Origin: an uncultured euryarchaeote
GTDB lineage: Archaea; Thermoplasmatota; Poseidoniia; Poseidoniales; Poseidoniaceae
DNA length: 12,909 nucleotides
Direction: 5' to 3'
Assembly: GCA_937897365.1 (NCBI GenBank)
Contig: CALCOP010000037.1
Location: 1 to 12,909 of the forward strand
The number at the start of each line of letters is the position of its first letter. Positions within the stretch are counted from its first letter, which is position 1. Below are positions 5,968 to 12,909 of this stretch, in pieces. The notes beneath the pieces were generated by a model, which saw only the letters and a program-made list of their open reading frames with translations, had not been told where the DNA came from and ran no database searches. A program made the translations under genes and the position numbers.

Positions 5968-8292
5968 ATGCCAGCCCCTGTATTAAACGATAAACGTTGG
6001 TCAATCGACCTTGAGAAGCGCATACAAGAAGCCCATTCGGAAGATGCCGAAGCCTATTCAAAACGGTATTCATTCAATCCAAAAAGTGGAAAAGAAATCT
6101 TTGTCATTGACACGCCGCCGCCATATCCATCAGGCACTTGGCACATCGGTGCAGTAGCTCAATATTCGATGATTGATGTCATCGCTCGATCTCAACGTTT
6201 ACTGGGTAAAGAAGTATACTTTCCCTGGGGTGTTGACAGAAACGGGATCAACATCGAGTTCACTGTTGAAAAGAACACGAAACGCAAGATGAAAACGTAT
6301 GAAAGGGCAGAATTTTTGAAACTCTGTGAAGAGACGATTGAAACCTTTACCCAAGCGATGAGGAAGACGGCTCGTCGAGTTGGTCTTTCGTGTGATTACG
6401 ACCGTGAATACCTCACCGACTCACCTGCTTACAGAACCGTTACTCAATCGATTTTTATTGAACTTTTCAAAAATGGGGCAATCATTGAAGACCTGCGACC
6501 CAATATCTATGACCCAGTAGAAGGGACCACGATTGCCGATGCTGAAGTCGAACGTCAATCAAGAAAAACACGACTTGTAGATGTTAACTGGGTTTGCGAT
6601 GATGGAACTGAAATTGTCATTTCTACAACCCGCCCTGAACTCATATGTGCATGTGGCGTTGTCGTCGTACACCCAGATGATGAACGTTATACACACTTAA
6701 TCGGAAAAACAATTCAATTGCCCCTGCCTGTTGAAGGTCGTAGTACTTCTGTTGAAATTCAAGCACATGCTTCAGTCAAATCTGATTTTGGTTCAGGTGT
6801 GCTGATGGTGTGTTCTTTTGGTGACCAAAATGACGTTGCTGTATTCCGAGAACTTGGATTAACACCATTCCAAGCCATCAACTTAGACGGCAAAATGACC
6901 CAATTGGCCGGTCCATTTGCAGACATGAAGGTTTACGAAGCTCGTAATGCAGCAATCGAAATGCTCGAAGAACAGGGTAAAATCGTCAATATCGTCGAAC
7001 GTGAGCAAGAAATACCGGTCTCGGAACGGGGTAAAAATCCAGTTGAAATTATCCTGCTCAAAGAATGGTATGTTCGTCAAACACATGCTCAAGATAGAAT
7101 GCGAGAGCACATCGATGACATCGAATTCCACCCACCCCGAAACAAACAATTTCTACTTGATTGGATGGACAATATCAGTATTGACTGGCCAATTTCAAGG
7201 CGACGTTGGTATCACACAGAGATTCCAATTTGGTACAGTGAGGACGGCACAAAAATCGTTGTACCTCCAACTGGCACTTACGTCCAACCGTGGTGTCAGT
7301 CACCTCCAGAGGGTAGCCAAGTATTGGAGAGGGTTACTCGAGAAGAACTCGGCTCATATGATTCGATGAAATCGGAACTTGGCACGCTTATTGGAGAGGA
7401 AAAGGTATTCGATACATGGATGGATTCTTCAAACTCAAACCTATTTGTAAGCGGTTATCTCAACGAACCCGAGGTTTTTGCGAAAGCTTTCCCAACCGCA
7501 TTGCGACCTCAAGGGAAGGAAATTGTTCGAACATGGCTCTATTACACACTGCTCAAATCCCACCTTCTCCTTGACAAACCAGGATTCAAGCATGTTTGGA
7601 TTGATGGTTTGGGGATGGACCCATGGGGTCGAAAAATGAGCAAGTCACTCGGGAATGGTATTGACGCTGATTCTGTACTTGAATGTGGAGCAGGTGGTCG
7701 CACAGGTTCTTGGAAAGTAAAGGGTCCCGAAAAAACCGTTAGCCTGCGAGCGAATAAAATCGGTAGCGAATGTTTCCGACTGTGGAAAGCATGCGATGCC
7801 CAAGTAGGTGACGACTTCCATATCAACCCCGAAGAAATCGAAAAGAAGTATTTTGGAGTTTTGACAAAACTGTTCAACGTTGCTCGTTTTGCATCTCAGT
7901 TTGAGATTCCAGAAGATCTTGAAAATGTCCCAGAGAATCTTGCAATTGAAGATCGATGGATTCTTGCAGAATTCAGTGAAACAATGGATAGTGTGAAAAC
8001 TGCGTGGGAGAACCTCGACATTTACAGCGCAACTCAAGCACTCAAGACCTTTGGTACCGGTGTTTTACCAAGCCACTATCTAGAGATGGTGAAATCACGA
8101 CTTTATGATGATGACATGGCTGCTTCGTGGACTCTCCACCGTATTGTTCGTGACTTTATGTCTGCATTTACACCTGTATGTCCATTTTTCACCCACCACA
8201 TTTCAGAAACCCTCTATGGCCGTACTGCTGTTGAAGTCGATGTATTTCCAGTTCCCGCCGACCCATCTGTCGGACTTGGGACGAAACAGTGA
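5968..8292 (+). CDS. valS: Valyl-tRNA synthetase, archaeal type, ended early by an in-frame TGA
   Basis: The enzyme attaches valine to tRNA-Val in the cytoplasm and edits mischarged threonine. As read, the protein has 774 residues. The class I catalytic core opens with TPPPYPSGTWHIGAV, whose HIGH position reads HIGA (59-62). The CP1 editing domain (about 195-345) carries STTRPE (219-224) and HPDDERY (235-241). WPISRRRWYHTEIPIWY (407-423) and FDTWMDSS (481-488) follow, then KMSKS (556-560). The anticodon-binding helices run to the end (about 655-774). Two regions where archaeal ValRS often has CxxC zinc ligands lack them here (YDPVEGTT at 181-188; YSEDGTKI at 423-430). An insertion of about 25 residues follows KMSKS. 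The frame meets TGA at 8290-8292 but continues in phase with ValRS-like sequence to 8460, so the intact product would have about 830 residues. The start at 5968 is set by AGGTGAGG just upstream. Confidence 0.93.
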   Translation: MPAPVLNDKRWSIDLEKRIQEAHSEDAEAYSKRYSFNPKSGKEIFVIDTPPPYPSGTWHIGAVAQYSMIDVIARSQRLLGKEVYFPWGVDRNGINIEFTVEKNTKRKMKTYERAEFLKLCEETIETFTQAMRKTARRVGLSCDYDREYLTDSPAYRTVTQSIFIELFKNGAIIEDLRPNIYDPVEGTTIADAEVERQSRKTRLVDVNWVCDDGTEIVISTTRPELICACGVVVVHPDDERYTHLIGKTIQLPLPVEGRSTSVEIQAHASVKSDFGSGVLMVCSFGDQNDVAVFRELGLTPFQAINLDGKMTQLAGPFADMKVYEARNAAIEMLEEQGKIVNIVEREQEIPVSERGKNPVEIILLKEWYVRQTHAQDRMREHIDDIEFHPPRNKQFLLDWMDNISIDWPISRRRWYHTEIPIWYSEDGTKIVVPPTGTYVQPWCQSPPEGSQVLERVTREELGSYDSMKSELGTLIGEEKVFDTWMDSSNSNLFVSGYLNEPEVFAKAFPTALRPQGKEIVRTWLYYTLLKSHLLLDKPGFKHVWIDGLGMDPWGRKMSKSLGNGIDADSVLECGAGGRTGSWKVKGPEKTVSLRANKIGSECFRLWKACDAQVGDDFHINPEEIEKKYFGVLTKLFNVARFASQFEIPEDLENVPENLAIEDRWILAEFSETMDSVKTAWENLDIYSATQALKTFGTGVLPSHYLEMVKSRLYDDDMAASWTLHRIVRDFMSAFTPVCPFFTHHISETLYGRTAVEVDVFPVPADPSVGLGTKQ

Positions 8293-8460
8293 GACCACTT
8301 ACGTTCTCTTTCTGCTTCAGTTCAATCCTTCAACGGAGACACATGGAATGCGAAAAAGGAACAAGGCATTTCACTGAACCAACCAGTTTCAGGCATCGAC
8401 ATTCCAACTGAATTGGCAGATTTCAATGCGATTCTTACCCGGATGCATCACTTGGAATAA
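8293..8460 (+). pseudogene. valS: In-phase continuation of valS beyond the TGA (C-terminal 55 codons)
   Basis: After the TGA at 8290-8292 the same frame stays open for 55 codons and ends in TAA at 8458-8460. The encoded peptide contains LRSLSASVQSFN, TWNAKKEQGISLNQ and ends in TRMHHLE. It matches the usual C-terminal end of ValRS/IleRS-type enzymes, where a helix is followed by a W-x(2)-K-K-x(2)-x-G-(I/L)-S-L segment. I infer that it belongs to valS rather than to a separate gene: it has no plausible start of its own, shares phase with valS, and its TAA directly abuts the stop of converging dinB at 8461. Whether it is translated depends on whether the TGA is real and is read through. Confidence 0.75.
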
Positions 8461-9786
8461 TCATTCTTCTTCACGAAGATGGAGCATTGACTGACGTGTT
8501 GGTGGCATATCGAGTTGCCCTAAACGAAAACCAACTAATCGCAAACCCCGATTATGTTGAACATTGGTCGCAAATAAATCGTCTGCCAATCTCAAGAACA
8601 CATCTGGCTCATCCATAGCGACAGGAATGGAGCGACCATGGGTGTGCGTTTCAAAGCCAGTGTAACGGATTTTAACTTCAGCTAAACGACCTGAAATACC
8701 CATCTCTTTCGAACGTTTCAACACACGCTCGGTCAATGAGCGTAACACTTCAAGAACGGCTTCGTGGTCTGTCTGGTCGGAGGAGAACGTTCGCTCTTTA
8801 CCGATAGACTTTCGACTTCTCAATTGACTTACTTCAGAACTTGTTGCGCCGTCAACAACCTGCATGAGCCACGCAGCAAAGCGTTCACCTGTCATTCTAC
8901 CAAGTGCAATTTCACCCAAGACATAGGCTTCATCGACTGTAACAAATCCCCATTCTGCAAGTTGTGTAGCCCTTTTTGGGCCAATACCTGGAACTTCTCT
9001 CAATGACCTTCCTTCAAAAAAATCACCAATTTCGTCGGGCAAAATTCTGAAGATTCCCTTGGGCTTATTCACTTCACTCGACATCTTAGCAAGAATCCTT
9101 GTCGGTGCAATTCCAAAAGATGCTGTGAGACCCACCTCACTCTCAATGCGGTCTTGAAGGGTTCGACAAAGTGCATATGCAGCATCCCAATCGCCATGTA
9201 CCTCCTCAGTGATATCCAAATACGCCTCATCAATACTTGCTTTCTCAAAATATTGAGCCGGTTCTTTGAGAATTTTCATCACTTGGCGGGAGGCTCGACT
9301 GTACAAACCACGGCTACCCCGGATGTAGTGCCCTGGACCGAATGGATGGCCTGGACAGCGGCGCCAGGCTTCGCTTACTGGCATGGCTGAACGTATACCG
9401 AAAGCACGCGCAGCATAGTTGCATGTTGAAACGATTCCTCGCCCTCGACCACCCTGAGGATCCGAGCCAATAATCAACGGTTTTTCTGGGTCAAGGCCGT
9501 GATGAAGGATTTCAACAGCAGCAAAAAAAGCATCGAGATCGCAATGCACTAAGATTCGCTCTTTGGAAGATGCCGAATCCTCTCGAACAGATTCAGGACC
9601 TTCCGACATGATGTGATAATGTTGGCTAAGGTGCTTGAAGTTGATGTATTCCTCACAGATATGAATCTCCATGTTCGGAGTCAAAAAGACCAATTTTTCG
9701 AGGGGTTGAAACTCTCTCGGTAAATCTTCCAAAGGTTGTGAAAAAAGTTTTTTTCGAAGGCGGTTGGCATGTGATAAAAGACGCAT
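8461..9786 (-). CDS. dinB: Y-family translesion DNA polymerase (Pol IV/Dpo4 type)
   Basis: This enzyme copies damaged templates at the replication fork with low fidelity. From the longest start (441 residues), the palm begins with VHCDLDAFFAAVE (80-92), holding metal-binding Asp83 and the aromatic steric gate Phe88. SIDEAYLD (184-191) supplies Asp186 and Glu187. NYAARAFGIRSAMP is the finger motif, and VPGIGPKRATQLAEWGF is the helix-hairpin-helix region. RKSIGKERTF opens the little-finger domain. The C-terminal QSMLHL is at best a degenerate PCNA-interacting box. The family core begins only around residue 76. The ATG at 9609 would give 382 residues and a more typical N-terminus; the ATG at 9786 adds 59 codons that stay open and have a possible TATA box upstream. 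I report the longer form with the start unresolved. It lies 66 bp after serA (same strand) and ends in TGA directly against valS. Confidence 0.9.
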   Translation of the reverse strand: MRLLSHANRLRKKLFSQPLEDLPREFQPLEKLVFLTPNMEIHICEEYINFKHLSQHYHIMSEGPESVREDSASSKERILVHCDLDAFFAAVEILHHGLDPEKPLIIGSDPQGGRGRGIVSTCNYAARAFGIRSAMPVSEAWRRCPGHPFGPGHYIRGSRGLYSRASRQVMKILKEPAQYFEKASIDEAYLDITEEVHGDWDAAYALCRTLQDRIESEVGLTASFGIAPTRILAKMSSEVNKPKGIFRILPDEIGDFFEGRSLREVPGIGPKRATQLAEWGFVTVDEAYVLGEIALGRMTGERFAAWLMQVVDGATSSEVSQLRSRKSIGKERTFSSDQTDHEAVLEVLRSLTERVLKRSKEMGISGRLAEVKIRYTGFETHTHGRSIPVAMDEPDVFLRLADDLFATNVQHNRGLRLVGFRLGQLDMPPTRQSMLHLREEE

Positions 9787-9812
9787 GCTTTGGATTTTTC
9801 AAGTACGGACAT

Positions 9813-9823
9813 CTATGTTTAAG
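9813..9823 (-). promoter_or_regulatory. Possible TATA box for dinB
   Basis: The minus strand reads CTTAAACATAG, centred about 32 bases before the ATG at 9786. Archaeal TATA boxes sit roughly 25 bases before the transcription start, so this would give a nearly leaderless message from the longer dinB start. It is a weak match to the archaeal consensus and is the only such candidate in the serA-dinB gap. Confidence 0.2.
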
Positions 9824-9852
9824 ATGACCCACGGTAAAAGGAAGTGAAAGTA

Positions 9853-10839
9853 TCATTCAAGTAAATGTGAATTGACGGTCGTATCGGCTTTCTTCCCGTC
9901 GAGGACAGCCATCACTGCTTGAGCAATGTCAAGACCTACACGTGCTTGTGCTTCAAGCGTTGCAGCGCCAATATGTGGTGTTCCATGAAAATGAGGGTGT
10001 TGAATGAGTTTGTTCCCAGCAGGCACCGGCTCGACTTCAAAGACATCGAGGGCTGCTGATGCCACCTGACCAGAATTGAGTGCCTCGAGAAGAGCGTCTT
10101 CATCAATGATCCCTCCGCGTGCACAATTGACGATATGATTACCACACGGAATCCCATCGGGAGACTTCCCCGGCATCAAAGCGATACGTTCGGCGTTTAC
10201 CAGATGATGAGTTTCATTATTGTAGTTGCAGTGAACCGAAATGTGAGTACAGGTTTGGAACAATGTGTCGACCTTCTTGTGAAGACTCGTGTTTTGTGCT
10301 TTCGCAACTTTTGCTGGCAAATATGGGTCATATGTGTGGACATTCATGCCAAATAACTGAGCAATAGAACCGACGCCCTGTGCAATGCGACCGAAACCAA
10401 TCAGACCGAGATTTTTACCTGACAGTTCAGTTCCTTTCATGGCTTTTTTCTCCCATTTGTCCAGCCGCATACCGCGGTCGGCACGAGGAATATGACGAAG
10501 GCAAGAGAGTAAATGTCCAACTGTGAGTTCAATTACCGACTGGGTAGAGGCTCGTGGTGCATTTACTACGGGGATACCTGCTTGTGCAGCAGCCTCGATG
10601 TCAATATTGTCGACACCTACTCCTGCACGCCCAATGACTTTCAAACGACCGCCTGAATTTTCAATGATATCTCGCGGAAGTTTCGTAGCACTGCGGACGA
10701 TGATTGCATCAAAATCGGTAAGGGCTCCATCGCGTAATGCGTCTTCTTCAATGAACTCGAGAATGACCTCATGACCTGCTCTTTCTAAGAAAAAAACTGC
10801 ATCAGATGCCATGCCATCGGTAACAGCAATTCGCGCCAT
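9853..10839 (-). CDS. serA: D-3-phosphoglycerate dehydrogenase-like 2-hydroxyacid dehydrogenase, short form without ACT domain
   Basis: It probably oxidises 3-phosphoglycerate to 3-phosphohydroxypyruvate with NAD, the first step of serine synthesis in the cytoplasm. Using the ATG at 10839 the protein has 328 residues: MARIAVTDGM at the start, VIGRAGVGVDNID (68-80), the Rossmann loop GLIGFGRIAQGVG (145-157), and the catalytic triad Arg241 (NCARGGIIDE), Glu270 (DVFEVEP) and His289 (TPHIGAAT). It ends soon after the substrate domain closes, without the ASB or ACT regulatory domains of longer SerA forms, so serine feedback by an ACT domain is not expected. In-frame ATGs at 10851 and 10866 and a TTG at 10869 would add up to 10 residues; 10839 best fits the family N-terminus. 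Related glyoxylate/hydroxypyruvate reductases are an alternative. It ends in TGA, precedes dinB on the same strand, and diverges from the membrane protein at 10939. Confidence 0.88.
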   Translation of the reverse strand: MARIAVTDGMASDAVFFLERAGHEVILEFIEEDALRDGALTDFDAIIVRSATKLPRDIIENSGGRLKVIGRAGVGVDNIDIEAAAQAGIPVVNAPRASTQSVIELTVGHLLSCLRHIPRADRGMRLDKWEKKAMKGTELSGKNLGLIGFGRIAQGVGSIAQLFGMNVHTYDPYLPAKVAKAQNTSLHKKVDTLFQTCTHISVHCNYNNETHHLVNAERIALMPGKSPDGIPCGNHIVNCARGGIIDEDALLEALNSGQVASAALDVFEVEPVPAGNKLIQHPHFHGTPHIGAATLEAQARVGLDIAQAVMAVLDGKKADTTVNSHLLE

Positions 10840-10938
10840 GGACAGTGACATTCGCACACAGACCATCAACCTTAGCCAAACAGTGGATTCGAACCCGATG
10901 TTTGAAACACTCCAACACAGTGGCCGAGATGAGACAAC

Positions 10939-12084
10939 ATGGCGACTGTTGATTCAAGCACGCTCATTTGGGCAGCAGGTTTGCTGTCAATACCACTGCT
11001 GCTCGCATTACCGATGCGGCTTGGGTGGAGAGTGTTCATTGGAGTCGGCCATGAGGCCTCACAATATCGCAATACTGTCTTACAAATAATCGATGCAGGA
11101 CGTCAAGTAGCTCCCTTTAGGGCAACATTGGATGACATTGCGAGAAGTTTGCACATTCGCCCAAGCCATCAAAGGCTTATCGAAGCTGACCTCTTTCATC
11201 CACTGACGCTCTCGCACTTCATCCTGCTGCCTGCAATTATCATATTTCCATTGGCGGTGATAATGGCTTTGCCAGTCATTATGATCGGTTTTCCAGTATT
11301 ACTGGTCATTGAATACATCTTCATCCGAAAAGGAATACTCGTCAAAGGCCTAAAAACGATTGAAAAGATAATGCATTGGCAGATCATTCACATCCCTAAA
11401 CCACACAGAGGACTCGCTGAGGACAAAGCCAAAATGAACGAGTTTTCGCAACATGTTATACACTTCAATCACGTACCTCAAGGTGCCTTTCTGGGACTTT
11501 TCGCTTGGCTGATTGTACACTGGACGCTTAATTTAGAATCTTGGGGCATTGAAATTCTTCTCTCAACAGGTCTCTACATTATCCTTCTCGGAGTTCTTGG
11601 GGTACTCAATGCTGCTTTTGAATCTGATTTGGTATTTGTAGATCCATCAAAAGGACGTTTAGTACCTGTTGATCAGTGGTTAGAAAGTATTCTCAAACCA
11701 CTTGTAGGAATCGGATTGTTGTTCCTCATCGGAAGAAACCTTCTGGATGAAGCAAGAGACGGGAATGCAGTCTTATTTGCATTAACTGTGCTTACACTCT
11801 TGTATAGTGCTGCAGTTGTTGGAATCGCTTTTCGATGGGGATATTCAATTTGGAGAGGGTCATATGTCCGAGACGAATTTGGTGTTCAAGTCATCGATAC
11901 ATTGAACCCTCTTTCCTACGACTTGACACGTTCAAAAGGAAGAATCGAGTTTCATGTTCGAATGGTCATGAAGGAACGTTTGACTACGCTGAGTGACACC
12001 ACTGTTGAACAACTGAGTTTTGCAGATTTACAGGAGTTGCCGTCAAGTGAAAATCGAGGAAAAATACCCGACAATCCCCTGTGA
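10939..12084 (+). CDS. Polytopic membrane protein of unknown function with a His-rich loop
   Basis: The 381-residue protein has an ATG at 10939 and ends in TGA. Probable membrane segments lie at about residues 8-28, 92-112, 112-130 (one long hydrophobic hairpin), 182-199, 203-225, 252-266 and 278-299. A soluble region (about 30-88) follows the first segment. A loop (about 131-180) carries six histidines (146, 151, 156, 172, 175, 178). The C-terminal 75 residues are polar and probably cytoplasmic. I recognise no family. It is the only plus-strand gene in the right-hand part of the window, divergent from serA across 99 bp and convergent with the MBL-fold gene across 50 bp. The intergenic AGATGAG before the ATG is only a weak ribosome site. 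Coding status is secure from length and hydrophobic pattern; function is unknown. Confidence 0.85.
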   Translation: MATVDSSTLIWAAGLLSIPLLLALPMRLGWRVFIGVGHEASQYRNTVLQIIDAGRQVAPFRATLDDIARSLHIRPSHQRLIEADLFHPLTLSHFILLPAIIIFPLAVIMALPVIMIGFPVLLVIEYIFIRKGILVKGLKTIEKIMHWQIIHIPKPHRGLAEDKAKMNEFSQHVIHFNHVPQGAFLGLFAWLIVHWTLNLESWGIEILLSTGLYIILLGVLGVLNAAFESDLVFVDPSKGRLVPVDQWLESILKPLVGIGLLFLIGRNLLDEARDGNAVLFALTVLTLLYSAAVVGIAFRWGYSIWRGSYVRDEFGVQVIDTLNPLSYDLTRSKGRIEFHVRMVMKERLTTLSDTTVEQLSFADLQELPSSENRGKIPDNPL

Positions 12085-12134
12085 TAACGAATCGAGTTCT
12101 GCATCGATTGAAGAGCCCTTCGCATCTGCTGAGT

Positions 12135-12908
12135 TCAATTCATCCAAGGAATGTCATCAGGAATTTCTGCAAAAAGGTTTGCTGGTAACGCTGTTTTGAT
12201 TTTTGACACTGAACCTAATCCAGCGGTGACTTTGTGTTGCCATGCTTGATATTCATCAAATGATTTCATGGCAAGAATCGGATTGTTTTGACGATTCCAA
12301 TCGAGCGTTTGGAATGCTGTGCCTGGTGGTTCATGGCCTGAACAAACCAAGAGTTCACCAGATAGTGGTTCCAACTTTTGGAGTGATTCCCAATGTGACA
12401 TTAACCGACCACTCGGCAAATCGTCGCGTCCCGCTCCTCCTTCCCCCGTAAAGAGGAAGTCACCGGTAAACAAATGCGATGGAGATTCAAGAACAACGTG
12501 GTCGTTTGTGTGTCCTGGGACATGATGAGCCTTGAGGGGGATTGACCCAATCATCAACACTTCTTCTTCGTTGAGGTAGCGGGTAACACCTAAGCAAGCT
12601 GTGTCTTTCCACATCACATACTCGCATCCAGTCTTTTCACTCAATGAATAACAGGCAGTAATGTGGTCAGCGTGAGTGTGGGTAGCGATAGCGAACCCAA
12701 GTGAAAAACCACGTCGCTCAAGCATCTCGAGATAGGTCTCCATGAAATCAAAAACTGGATCTATTAAAGCGGCGATTTTCGAGTCAGAATCTGCTAAAAG
12801 GTATGTTTTCGCCCAGCCGGATTCGTTGAGTTGTTCAAACTCCATAAAACAGCCATTGGGCACATGTACTTGAACAATGCCATGTGCAGTGTATGTTTTT
12901 GATTTCAT
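12135..12908 (-). CDS. Metallo-beta-lactamase-fold hydrolase, ETHE1 (persulfide dioxygenase)-like; 5' end near window edge
   Basis: The 257-residue protein has the MBL-fold metal motifs THTHADH (His77, His79, Asp81, His82), PGHT (His133), FTGD (Asp150) and SGHE (His192). The pattern TYLLADSDSKIAALIDP near the start and GAGRDDLPSG after FTGD resemble the ETHE1/persulfide dioxygenase group. There a His-His-Asp iron site oxidises glutathione or other persulfides to sulfite. Glyoxalase II-like thioesterases are close relatives and cannot be excluded. Family members typically begin at a segment like MEFEQL, which here starts at the ATG at 12845. The ATG at 12908 adds 21 residues, and because the frame is still open at the edge the true start could lie outside the window. 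It ends in TGA and converges on the membrane-protein gene. No rhodanese domain is attached. Confidence 0.88.
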   Translation of the reverse strand: MKSKTYTAHGIVQVHVPNGCFMEFEQLNESGWAKTYLLADSDSKIAALIDPVFDFMETYLEMLERRGFSLGFAIATHTHADHITACYSLSEKTGCEYVMWKDTACLGVTRYLNEEEVLMIGSIPLKAHHVPGHTNDHVVLESPSHLFTGDFLFTGEGGAGRDDLPSGRLMSHWESLQKLEPLSGELLVCSGHEPPGTAFQTLDWNRQNNPILAMKSFDEYQAWQHKVTAGLGSVSKIKTALPANLFAEIPDDIPWMN

Positions 12909-12909
12909 G

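Noticed and set aside
5943..5993. Sixteen-codon ORF overlapping the valS start, considered as a leader peptide
   Set aside because: It has no ribosome site of its own, no run of valine codons and no attenuator-like stem-loops nearby.
8105..8377. Out-of-frame ORF crossing the valS TGA, considered as evidence for a frameshift
   Set aside because: The ValRS-like sequence on both sides of the TGA is in the same phase, so no frameshift is needed; this alternative frame gives a Leu/Phe-rich peptide without family resemblance.
10876..10902. tRNA T-arm-like GGGTTCGAATCC on the minus strand in the serA/membrane-protein gap
   Set aside because: The flanking bases do not form a T stem (only two of five pairs fit), the would-be 3' acceptor GTTTGGC has no 5' partner upstream, and no D-arm (A-box) sequence is present. 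It is a chance B-box match or at most a remnant.
12090..12109. Inverted repeat AATCGA-8 bases-TCGATT between the convergent membrane-protein and MBL-fold genes
   Set aside because: The stem is only six A/T-rich pairs and is not followed by a T-run on either strand, so it does not support a terminator call.
1..12909. TGA reassigned as a sense codon in this organism
   Set aside because: Six complete genes in the window end in TGA at positions consistent with family lengths and gene spacing, so TGA works as a stop here.
1..12909. Mobile elements, CRISPR arrays, defence islands
   Set aside because: No transposase, integrase, direct-repeat array or toxin-antitoxin-like pair was seen; the EVE gene lies next to an exporter and an aminotransferase rather than restriction genes.

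Overview
This 12.9-kb window is a densely packed prokaryotic segment that reads as archaeal. The best taxonomic clue is the valyl-tRNA synthetase. It carries signatures I associate with archaeal, Thermoplasmata-like ValRS (FPWGVDRNG, DSPAYRTVTQ, STTRPELICAC, RPQGKEIVRTWLYY, GRKMSKSLGNGID). A HAE3/MMPL-type RND exporter, a Y-family polymerase, an ACT-less phosphoglycerate dehydrogenase and moderate GC content also fit a planktonic euryarchaeon of the Marine Group II (Poseidoniales) kind. That placement is an inference from remembered family features, not from a search.

Layout, left to right. A minus-strand block runs from 5784 down past base 1. In transcription order it holds a 1045-residue RND/MMPL-like exporter with a TTG start, an EVE-domain protein, an AlaT-like PLP aminotransferase, and a multi-spanning membrane protein cut by the left edge. 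Spacings inside the block are 35-50 bp, so co-transcription is plausible. A 183-bp divergent intergenic region (5785-5967) separates it from plus-strand valS (5968-8292), which has a clear Shine-Dalgarno sequence. After valS, dinB (8461-9786) and serA (9853-10839) lie on the minus strand. A plus-strand membrane protein of unknown function follows (10939-12084). A minus-strand ETHE1-like metallo-beta-lactamase-fold gene (12135-12908) reaches the right edge. No stretch longer than 300 bases lacks a gene if dinB is taken from its longest start. I see no RNA genes, insertion sequences, CRISPR arrays or origins.

The genes are mostly housekeeping or metabolic: translation (valS), amino-acid metabolism (aminotransferase, serA), DNA damage tolerance (dinB), sulfur or thioester hydrolysis (MBL fold), export (RND) and modified-base or RNA recognition (EVE). 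They do not form one obvious pathway.

The most notable observation is that valS is interrupted by an in-frame TGA at 8290-8292. The same frame then continues for 55 sense codons that look like the genuine C-terminal end of a ValRS. It stops with TAA at 8458-8460, directly abutting the converging dinB stop. TGA is the ordinary terminator of most other genes in the window, so genome-wide reassignment is unlikely. The alternatives are a sequencing or assembly error, a recent nonsense mutation, or programmed readthrough.
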